This document shows positions 1 through 5,433 of a stretch of 41,804 bases of DNA, piece after piece. This stretch comes from an uncultured bacterium (lineage in GTDB: Bacteria > Zixibacteria > MSB-5A5 > CAIYYT01), in assembly GCA_903903945.1 (NCBI GenBank), contig CAIVAP010000024.1:1-41804 (forward strand), given 5' to 3'. The notes under the pieces are model-generated. The model did not search any database. It had not been told where the DNA came from and saw nothing but the letters and a program-made list of their open reading frames with translations. The position numbers were made by a program, and so were the translations under genes. How positions within the stretch are numbered: position 1 is the stretch's first letter; each line of letters starts with the position of its first letter.

Positions 1-137
1 GCCTGTGCCAGAGACAGATCGACGAAGATTACGCCGCGACTGACAACGTGGAAGCCGAGATAAGCATGAATGCCTGCCAATACCAATCCGGCGGCTGCCG
101 CCAACAACACAAATGGTTGTAAGAGTAGGTCTACCAT
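1..137 (-). CDS. Metal (zinc/manganese-type) ABC transporter permease, 5' fragment
   Basis: The window holds only the first 45 codons of this gene, which runs off the left edge. The ATG at 137 opens a hydrophobic N-terminus (MVDLLLQPFVLLAAAGLVLAG) followed by the segment G-F-H-V-V-S-R-G-V-I-F-V-D-L-S-L-A-Q. That segment is characteristic of the ABC-3 family of inner-membrane permeases (ZnuB/MntB/TroC). It begins 7 nt after the ZnuA-like gene, and its AGGTG ribosome-binding sequence overlaps the upstream TAG stop, so the two are probably translationally coupled. Known role of the family: the membrane channel of a high-affinity Zn2+ or Mn2+ importer. The metal cannot be read from this fragment; the three-histidine binding protein next door favours zinc. 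The family call is fairly sure despite the short length. Confidence 0.82.
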   Translation of the reverse strand, partial: MVDLLLQPFVLLAAAAGLVLAGIHAYLGFHVVSRGVIFVDLSLAQ

Positions 138-144
138 GCAACAC

Positions 145-1023
145 CTAATTCCCGGCTAGTATTTTAAGAATGGTGTCGAAGAGCGAGAAGTAATCGCTTG
201 CTTCTAAAGCGCCGCCGACTGACGGTGGCAGCACCACGACCTTGGCGCCGGTCTCCCGAGCGATGGTCTTGGGTGCACGGTCCGAGAAATAGGGCTCCAT
301 GCAGATCATCTTGATCTGACGCTTCTTGACCAGCTCGATAATCTCCGCCGTATGCGAAGGCGTCGGCTCGATACCCGGTCGCGGTTCGACGAAACCATCG
401 ACCTTGATCCCAAAAGCATTCGCAAAGTATGGCCAACTATCATGATAGGTCACGATTTCTGTCCCCTGCAGTTTGGCGGCGACGCTCTTCCATTCTGCGA
501 TTTTCTGATTCAGTTTTGCGGCAAAGGCATCGCGATTCTTGCGATAAGTTTCGGCATTGGCAGGGTCGACGGAAATCAGACCTTCCAAAATGTTGTCGGC
601 GATGACCAGCCCGTTGTTCGGGTCGAGCCAGTAATGTGGATTTCCCAACGGGTGGACATCTCCCATCGAGGCATCCACTTTCTGCGTTGGTTTCTCCAGC
701 ACTGGCACATTCCGCGAACAATCCACGACAACCAGCTTGCCATTGCGCGAACCGTCGATTATGGGTGCCGCCCAACTGTCCAGATCGAGTCCGATCTTAC
801 AGTAGAGATTGGCCTTGCCGACCTTGAGCATGTAGCTGGGCAGAGTTTCCACGGAATGAGGATTTGACGCCCCCTTGTTTAGCGACTCCACGGTAACGAG
901 GTCGCCTCCGATCATTTCGGCAATCGACTTGAGATCAGATGTGGATGTCACAATCGCCACCTTCCCGAGAACGGTGGAAGTGAAGGCAAGGAATAGGATA
1001 AACGGAATTGCGTACTTGGACAT
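145..1023 (-). CDS. znuA: Zinc-type ABC transporter substrate-binding protein (ZnuA-like)
   Basis: A 292-residue periplasmic binding protein of cluster A-I. The signal peptide covers residues 1-20 (ending STVLG|K). The expected metal-ligand histidines are all present: H56 in N-P-H-S-V-E, H130 in G-N-P-H-Y-W-L-D-P, and H194 in T-Y-H-D-S-W. The fourth, carboxylate ligand that manganese-binding relatives carry near the C-terminus is not visible; that segment reads V-L-P-P-S-V-G-G (264-271). Three histidines fit zinc better than manganese, which is inference. The long His-rich loop of enterobacterial ZnuA is missing, with only H124 in the corresponding stretch. The start is supported by AGGAGG 5 nt upstream. 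It lies 9 nt after the outer-membrane barrel gene and 7 nt before the permease, so it is one operon. Expected role: capture of Zn2+ in the periplasm and hand-over to the permease. Confidence 0.9.
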   Translation of the reverse strand: MSKYAIPFILFLAFTSTVLGKVAIVTSTSDLKSIAEMIGGDLVTVESLNKGASNPHSVETLPSYMLKVGKANLYCKIGLDLDSWAAPIIDGSRNGKLVVVDCSRNVPVLEKPTQKVDASMGDVHPLGNPHYWLDPNNGLVIADNILEGLISVDPANAETYRKNRDAFAAKLNQKIAEWKSVAAKLQGTEIVTYHDSWPYFANAFGIKVDGFVEPRPGIEPTPSHTAEIIELVKKRQIKMICMEPYFSDRAPKTIARETGAKVVVLPPSVGGALEASDYFSLFDTILKILAGN

Positions 1024-1032
1024 GTCGTCCTC

Positions 1033-2205
1033 CTAAAATTCGTGTGGTTTGTGCGGGCCCATCGTGAACAGCACTTGCAGTCCCAACAGGAACTGCGACT
1101 TCTTGCTGGTCATTTCCGGATTGGCCAGAAGTTGGGGATCGTCAATGTTGAATTTCATGTATCGACCATAGAGGCGAATCAGTGTGGTTTCTTCCACCAA
1201 CCCGAAGCCGACAAATCCGGTGAGTGAAAGTGTAGAGTTCCTGTTGTCGAACCTTCCCAGCGGCGTGTTGTTGCCTTCCACTGGTCCGGCCTCATAGAGG
1301 TCATCAGCCTGATAGTCGAATATGCCGGGAGCGTAATCCACCAACATTCCAGCATTAAATCTCTTGTGGAAGCCGTAGTCCACAAAGGCAAAACCGCCTC
1401 CGTTGCTTACGCTTGTCACGGCATCGCCCTGCAACAATTGGCGATGATTGAAAATCCACTCTCCCTGCAATACCAGCGAGGTGTAGTCACTTGGGTGATA
1501 CTTGTATTTGACATCAACTGCAGCCATGGTGGCCTTGAGATTGTGTCCACCGGAGTTCTCGGCATCCTTGCCGAGACAAGTGCCGTATAGTCCACTGATA
1601 CCAGCATCCATGTTGCCGTGCTCACCGACTGGCAAAAACATGCTCCAGCGTCCCACGCCCATAGGTTTCTCAGTTCCCCGTTCAACCCCATCCCAAGCCA
1701 GCGACCGACCGCTGAGAACGTTTAGCGAAACCTTGGAGTACACACCAATTGGCAACAAAGTGCTCACGCCGATGCCGACATCTTTAAGGCCGTCGGGACC
1801 CAAGAGCATTCGGTGCGAAATCGGTCTGTCAACAAATGACCAGCCATGTGGATGCCCCTGATTCAGTTTGCCGAAATCGACTAGATATTGCCCTGCTTTG
1901 ATATTCAGATTTGCCGGAAGCCCCCTCAGAATTGTCGCATTGGCTTCCTCAATCTCGAAGTTGTCGCCACCGCTGGATACAAAGACATCTGCTTTGGCAT
2001 AAGGGTTGAGGTATCCCTGAATCGCAATCTCCAGTTCCTGCATCTTCAAATTGAGATTATTCTTCTTGGGCGAACCCTCGATGTTGTGGGTGAAAGCCCG
2101 GAAATCCCCGATGGCGCTCAGGTCGACAGGCGCCAATGCGAGGGAGACCTGTGGTGATAAAAAGACCAATGACAATAGACAAATCGTGGCAAGATGTTTC
2201 AACAT
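1033..2205 (-). CDS. Outer-membrane beta-barrel (porin-like) protein of the zinc operon
   Basis: A 390-residue protein with a clear signal peptide (1-23, LSPQVSLAL-A) followed by alternating polar/apolar strands and aromatic-ended segments, including a last strand ending F-T-M-G-P-H-K-P-H-E-F. This is the profile of a porin-like outer-membrane barrel. I recognise no named family. The stretch K-L-N-Q-G-H-P-H-G-W-S-F-V-D-R-P is histidine-bearing and probably an extracellular or pore loop. The start is supported by GGAGAGGA just before the ATG. It sits directly upstream of the ZnuA-like gene (9-nt gap), so it is probably an outer-membrane entry route for the metal, by context rather than by homology. 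It has no TonB-box or plug domain, so a TonB receptor is unlikely. Confidence 0.75.
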   Translation of the reverse strand: MLKHLATICLLSLVFLSPQVSLALAPVDLSAIGDFRAFTHNIEGSPKKNNLNLKMQELEIAIQGYLNPYAKADVFVSSGGDNFEIEEANATILRGLPANLNIKAGQYLVDFGKLNQGHPHGWSFVDRPISHRMLLGPDGLKDVGIGVSTLLPIGVYSKVSLNVLSGRSLAWDGVERGTEKPMGVGRWSMFLPVGEHGNMDAGISGLYGTCLGKDAENSGGHNLKATMAAVDVKYKYHPSDYTSLVLQGEWIFNHRQLLQGDAVTSVSNGGGFAFVDYGFHKRFNAGMLVDYAPGIFDYQADDLYEAGPVEGNNTPLGRFDNRNSTLSLTGFVGFGLVEETTLIRLYGRYMKFNIDDPQLLANPEMTSKKSQFLLGLQVLFTMGPHKPHEF

Positions 2206-2315
2206 CTTTCCTCTCCAATTCTAGTGTTGTGACCAAAGAATGCCTAATGGCACCGGTGCGCGCTAAAGCGCGATCCGAGTGCTCGCATCTATCAGATCAG
2301 GCGTTGGTTGTCAAG

Positions 2316-2603
2316 TCAGATGGATAGCATGGATGGGGGCGAACGCGGGATGGATGGCGTCGCGATCTTGGCGACGAGAGCGGCCTTCTCGTTCTTGAAA
2401 ACGAAGCCGACAAGCACAAATACGACAGAGACTAGAGGGGCGATGCTGGAAGTGACGGACTGTGCCGAATTACACAGCAGGCAGTGGTCGGAGTCGTTGT
2501 CGCGGTGGATGAAGACGTGTAGTAGGAGCGTGCTCCAGATAATCAGGCCGAGTAGCACCGACAGGCGTATCAGTAACTTGTGACGAGAGAAAAACCGATT
2601 CAT
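2316..2603 (-). CDS. Small two-helix membrane protein with HCLLC motif
   Basis: A 95-residue protein with two hydrophobic helices (about residues 10-30 and 57-75). Between them is a short loop with H-R-D-N-D-S-D-H-C-L-L-C, an arrangement of two His and two Cys that could bind a metal. Small proteins with an H...H-C-x-x-C loop are common beside zinc, copper and cobalt uptake genes, but I cannot name a family. The ATG at 2603 overlaps the TGA of a short upstream reading frame (2600-2782) in an ATGA arrangement; a TTG at 2615 is an alternative start. A GGAG lies 13 nt before the ATG, which is long. It is the first gene after the operon promoter, with a 110-nt gap to the barrel gene. The gap holds a CGCGCT-AA-AGCGCG hairpin (2259-2272) but no second promoter that I can see. 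Confidence 0.6.
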   Translation of the reverse strand: MNRFFSRHKLLIRLSVLLGLIIWSTLLLHVFIHRDNDSDHCLLCNSAQSVTSSIAPLVSVVFVLVGFVFKNEKAALVAKIATPSIPRSPPSMLSI

Positions 2604-2681
2604 CGGTTGGGACAATCTCCGCTCAACAGGTCTTCCACTGGCGCGTTGATGTTTGGACTCTCGTTGAAAGTCGAAACATCG

Positions 2682-2694
2682 TTGCGAGTCGCAA
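2682..2694. promoter_or_regulatory. Perfect 13-bp palindrome, candidate Zur/Fur-family operator
   Basis: TTGCGAGTCGCAA is a perfect 6-1-6 inverted repeat. It lies 11 nt downstream of the -10 box of the metal-uptake operon, so it would cover roughly +5 to +17 of the transcript, where a repressor would block initiation or escape. Fur-family regulators bind short inverted repeats of this kind. That it is a zinc-responsive site is inference from the operon it precedes. Confidence 0.5.
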
Positions 2695-2705
2695 TAAACT
2701 TGCCT

Positions 2706-2735
2706 ATTATACGCACCACCAGCGCTATGGGCGAA
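2706..2735 (-). promoter_or_regulatory. Promoter of the metal-uptake operon
   Basis: On the minus strand a perfect TATAAT lies at 2706-2711. Upstream is only a weak -35 (TTCGCC at 2730-2735, 18-nt spacing), which would fit a controlled promoter. Predicted transcription starts near 2699, about 95 nt before the first gene of the operon. Confidence 0.5.
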
Positions 2736-2770
2736 AGATTTTTATGAGCGTCCCTGACAAGCGTTTCGGA

Positions 2771-2801
2771 TTGACAATGCAACCGGATCGGCGACTATAA
2801 T
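2771..2801 (+). promoter_or_regulatory. Consensus sigma-70-type promoter facing right
   Basis: TTGACA (2771-2776) and TATAAT (2796-2801) are both perfect matches, separated by 19 nt, slightly more than the usual 17. The predicted transcript begins at about 2808-2809, exactly on the second ATG of a 28-codon reading frame, and runs into a highly structured segment. It is divergent from the zinc-operon promoter. Confidence 0.5.
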
Positions 2802-2805
2802 TCGC

Positions 2806-2892
2806 ATGATGAAGTTGAATCTCGTCGGCGGGATACCGCCACCACATGGTGGCGTCACGATTCGCGTGCAGCGAATAAAAATGGGCTGGTGA
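2806..2892 (+). pseudogene. 28-codon micro-ORF, possible glycosyltransferase N-terminal remnant
   Basis: ATG-ATG at 2806 opens a 28-codon frame ending in TGA. Its peptide contains L-V-G-G-I-P-P-P-H-G-G-V-T-I-R-V-Q-R-I. This is the look of the first beta-alpha unit of family-4 (GT-B) glycosyltransferases, which typically start 'L-V-G-x-x-P-P-P-x-G-G-V-s-x-H-x'. No continuation is readable in any frame before the neighbouring gene, so this could be the stump of a lost gene. It could also be a genuine short leaderless peptide, or chance. The same bases fold into two hairpins: CGCCACCA/TGGTGGCG at 2837-2854 and ATTCGC/GCGAAT at 2860-2876. Confidence 0.3.
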
Positions 2893-2910
2893 CAATAATG
2901 TCAACAGCCC
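2873..2910 (-). terminator. Rho-independent terminator of the LolA-like gene
   Basis: GGGCTG-g-TGACA-ataa-TGTCA-a-CAGCCC (2883-2910) forms an 11-bp stem with one internal mismatch. On the minus strand it is followed by ATTTTTATTC (from 2882 down to 2873). It lies 75 nt past the stop codon of the minus-strand gene at 2985. Confidence 0.7.
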
Positions 2911-2984
2911 GAATCTTATTCGTCTTCGCTTTGGCGGCAGTTCAGTTACTCAAGTGTAAATCCCGCCTGCGGAGGTGATCAATA

Positions 2985-3743
2985 CTATTTCCCGCCACCA
3001 CCACCGGGGGCACCACCCTGCTTCATCATCGCTTTGAGTGAGTCAAGCGATTTGGCATCTTTCGGCATAACGAATAGCGATTCCGGTAGCGCCGCGTTGA
3101 TTGTGATCGTGTCGATCGTCATCATCATCGATTGCGCCGCCGACTGGACGTTCATCTTATGCGGCATCACGATATTGCCTTCTTTTCTGTAATCGGACCA
3201 CATGATGGTTGCGTCGCCGCTCTTCTCCTTGTTGATGAGGAAAGTCGTGGCATCAAAGAAATAGATCACGGTGTCCTTACCAATTCCGACGTATTCCAAT
3301 TTGAGCGCCTTCGCGCCCTTTACCAAGTCCTCTCCGAGGAGCTTGACTTTGGCGCCATTCTTTTTGTAGTCCAGCAATGGGAATCTGTTGGCCTGTCGCA
3401 GAGTTGCTTCCTTCTCTTCTCCGGTCATGAAGAAAGTCCCCATCGGCCCCTTCAGCCAAGCATCTTTGCCATTGGCTCCCACAGCCTGCATCGTCATTCC
3501 CCCCATGCCAATTTCCATTAGGCTCTTGGTGGGTATCACGTAGCTGATCTTCACATCTAAGTTCTGGCCCTGTGCGAACATGCTCCCTTTCATTGTCATC
3601 GATTTCAAAGCACGCAGACTCTGTTCGCCGCCACAAGCGGTCAAGTACTTGGCAATGAGATCATCTGCCGTCATTTCGGCCGCAATCAAAGACGCTACCA
3701 AAACCAGCAGCAGCATCGCCGCCAGCATGATTTTTCTAACCAT
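2985..3743 (-). CDS. LolA-like periplasmic outer-membrane lipoprotein-sorting-type protein
   Basis: A 252-residue exported protein. The signal peptide is residues 1-22 (VRKIMLAAMLLLVLVASLIAA). It is followed by D-D-L-I-A-K-Y-L-T-A-C-G-G-E-Q-S-L-R-A-L-K-S and M-T-M-K-G-S, an opening shared by many COG2834/LolA-like half-barrel proteins. Later lines such as Y-F-F-D-A-T-T-F-L-I-N-K-E and W-S-D-Y-R-K-E-G-N-I-V-M-P-H-K match the 'L.K......G....Y.DYR..dGv..P' pattern of these proteins. The C-terminus is Gly-rich (GGAPGGGGGK). The start at 3743 is preferred over a TTG at 3749 because AAGGAG then sits 6 nt upstream. It stands alone with its own terminator. The fold suggests carrying or sensing an acylated ligand between membranes; the real role is unknown. 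Confidence 0.7.
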   Translation of the reverse strand: MVRKIMLAAMLLLVLVASLIAAEMTADDLIAKYLTACGGEQSLRALKSMTMKGSMFAQGQNLDVKISYVIPTKSLMEIGMGGMTMQAVGANGKDAWLKGPMGTFFMTGEEKEATLRQANRFPLLDYKKNGAKVKLLGEDLVKGAKALKLEYVGIGKDTVIYFFDATTFLINKEKSGDATIMWSDYRKEGNIVMPHKMNVQSAAQSMMMTIDTITINAALPESLFVMPKDAKSLDSLKAMMKQGGAPGGGGGK

Positions 3744-3940
3744 TCTCAACTCCTTAAGATAAGATTGACACCTTCAACACTTGCGGAAATTACGGACATT
3801 TCTGGTCGCGGCGCAACTGTTTTGGATCAATAATTGATACTATGTTGTTTTTGTTGCTTTTTCGCCGGCGGCTGTTAACTTCTCATTCGGTAAGTAGTGA
3901 CGCAAAGGCGGGTTACACGGCTAACGCAAATGGAGGTCTT

Positions 3941-4531
3941 ATGAAATTCAGAATCGCATTGTTGATTCTGCTTCTGTCAGTTGTCATGATCAATCCCATG
4001 GCACAGGCATTTCGATTCTCTGTCGGCGCCTTCGGGGGTCTGAATCTTCCGGTCGCGCAGGAAGACACCAAGTCGGGCACAGTCATGGGTCTAAAGGCGC
4101 GTATTCCCGTGACGACATACTTGGCAGTCGAACCTAACTACACGTATCTAAAGAACGGCGATGGTGAAGCGAAGATAGGGAGTTTGGGTGACATCACGAT
4201 GACGCGCGACGGCGGGAAGTACAGCACCTTTGGTATTGACGTCGTCTTTGGAAGCGTGTCGGGTTACAAGGGCTTGAACGCTTATGGGATTTTGGGAGTT
4301 GCCTCGGCGAAATTCGCCAAGAAAGGGCTTCCCGATTTGACAAAGGGTTCCCTGTGGCTCGGTGTCGGTTTCGAATTCGGCATCACCGACTACCTTTCCG
4401 TGGATTTCCGCGGCAAAGGCTTGATCTTCCCATACAAGGACGATGACTATGATAAGGGCGATACCGGCTCGCGCAAGAACGGTATCATCACCGTCGGCCT
4501 GAACTACTACTTTGGCATCTCGGAGGAATAA
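3941..4531 (+). CDS. Small outer-membrane beta-barrel protein
   Basis: A 196-residue protein with a signal peptide (1-22, cut after A-Q-A) and about eight predicted beta strands: F-R-F-S-V-G-A-F-G-G-L-N, Y-L-A-V-E-P-N-Y-T-Y, K-Y-S-T-F-G-I-D-V-V-F, Y-G-I-L-G-V-A-S-A, and a final I-I-T-V-G-L-N-Y-Y-F-G. That is the size and layout of the OmpA/OmpW-like eight-stranded barrel group. The ATG at 3941 is chosen because GGAGG lies 6 nt upstream and a signal peptide follows; the frame is open back to 3842, but that part has no such features. It is followed after 3 nt by a second envelope-protein gene, with which it is probably cotranscribed. Confidence 0.72.
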   Translation: MKFRIALLILLLSVVMINPMAQAFRFSVGAFGGLNLPVAQEDTKSGTVMGLKARIPVTTYLAVEPNYTYLKNGDGEAKIGSLGDITMTRDGGKYSTFGIDVVFGSVSGYKGLNAYGILGVASAKFAKKGLPDLTKGSLWLGVGFEFGITDYLSVDFRGKGLIFPYKDDDYDKGDTGSRKNGIITVGLNYYFGISEE

Positions 4532-4534
4532 GCT

Positions 4535-5092
4535 ATGAAAAAGACATTCATGATCGCCCTAAAGATCGGTCTGGGCATCTTTGCCTTGCTGATGATGCTC
4601 GGCAACAATTGCATCACCTCCGGCAATATAGTTGTCGTGATCGACAATCTGCCCGACCTGGTCGGACAGACCAATACCACCTTCGATTCCTCTCCGGTTG
4701 ATTTGGAAAATAATTCTGATTGGAAGGACCATCGCGACCAACTCAACAGCGTTGACGACATTGGTTTTGCCTGCAAAATTACGAATCACGAGTCCTCCGT
4801 GGCCACCGGTCAGATTTGGATTTCCGAAAAACTCTATTCGTCCCCAGCCGATGTGAGGACTAGTGCCGTGAAGATTCTTGATGGCATCGCGATACCGGCC
4901 GGCGGCATACGCAGCATTGAGTGGAAGGAATCAGCCGATTTCCTCTCCAATTTCAGTGAGGCCAAGACGATTGTCTACTCGGCCTCATCGAAAAAGGAGA
5001 TGTTCTATCTCTATTTCATGGTCGCGGAGACACCTTTTCACATCGACGTGAAGGATATCATTGTCTTCCTGTCGGTCAACGGTAAGCCATAG
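4535..5092 (+). CDS. Hypothetical exported or lipoprotein-like envelope protein
   Basis: A 185-residue protein of no family I recognise. A basic start (MKKTF) and a hydrophobic stretch to about residue 22 lead into L-G-N-N-C, with Cys26. The three residues before the Cys do not form a canonical lipobox, so lipid anchoring is uncertain. The rest is beta-rich with an Ig-like feel: I-G-F-A-C-K-I-T-N-H-E-S-S-V-A-T-G-Q-I-W-I-S and a regular last strand I-I-V-F-L-S-V-N-G. A GGAGGA lies before the start and overlaps the end of the preceding barrel gene. Context suggests it works with that barrel in the outer envelope. Confidence 0.6.
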   Translation: MKKTFMIALKIGLGIFALLMMLGNNCITSGNIVVVIDNLPDLVGQTNTTFDSSPVDLENNSDWKDHRDQLNSVDDIGFACKITNHESSVATGQIWISEKLYSSPADVRTSAVKILDGIAIPAGGIRSIEWKESADFLSNFSEAKTIVYSASSKKEMFYLYFMVAETPFHIDVKDIIVFLSVNGKP

Positions 5093-5147
5093 TATACCCG
5101 AATCGACTTCCTACGACGGCAGAGGGCTACCGCCGTGAATGACTACA

Positions 5148-5180
5148 GGGTGACCGGAGGCGGTCACCCTTCTCTATATT
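5148..5180 (+). terminator. Rho-independent terminator after the barrel/envelope-protein pair
   Basis: GGGTGACCG-gagg-CGGTCACCC (5148-5169) is a perfect 9-bp stem with a 4-nt loop, followed by TTCTCTATATT. It lies about 55 nt past the stop codon. Confidence 0.75.
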
Positions 5181-5202
5181 GGTGTCCGAAATTCAGGTTA
5201 TG

Positions 5203-5400
5203 GGGACCATTGAAAAAGCCCAGACCGTGTCATTGCGAGGAGTGCGGAGAGGTGATGTCGGGTGTGGAGCACGACGAGGCAATCTCGATTTACGCTCTCC
5301 AGATACAGGCACGCAGACTGCTTCGTCGTCATTGCCCCTTCCCTCTCTCACCCGTCCTGACTCCTCGCAATGACAATTCCGAAGTTTTTTGAACAGTCCC
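5203..5400 (-). mobile_element. MITE-like element, copy 1 (inverted relative to copies 2 and 3)
   Basis: A 198-bp non-coding element bounded by degenerate terminal inverted repeats (GGGACcaTTGAAAAA at the left, TTTTTTGAACAGTCCC at the right). Inside are the words CATTGCGAGGAG and GAGGCAATCTCGATTT in an inverted arrangement. It matches the elements at 17006 and 40421 over its whole length in the reverse orientation. It fills most of the gap between the terminator at 5148 and the 3' end of the DUF5916 gene, 33 bp away. It encodes no transposase, so any movement must be in trans. Reading frames across it are products of the repeat, not genes. Confidence 0.8.
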
Positions 5401-5433
5401 TATGGGGGAGGTGCAGAGCAAGCCGCTCTAATG

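Noticed and set aside
2600..2782. 60-codon minus-strand frame before the HCLLC protein
   Set aside because: It starts upstream of the operon promoter, has no domain, and would not be transcribed from it; only the ATGA overlap at its end argues for it.
5135..5392. Plus-strand frame with C-H-C-E-E-C-G-E and H-D-E-A-I-S-I-Y-A-L
   Set aside because: This peptide is the translation of the MITE-like element; the same peptide appears from the other copies in whichever strand they face.
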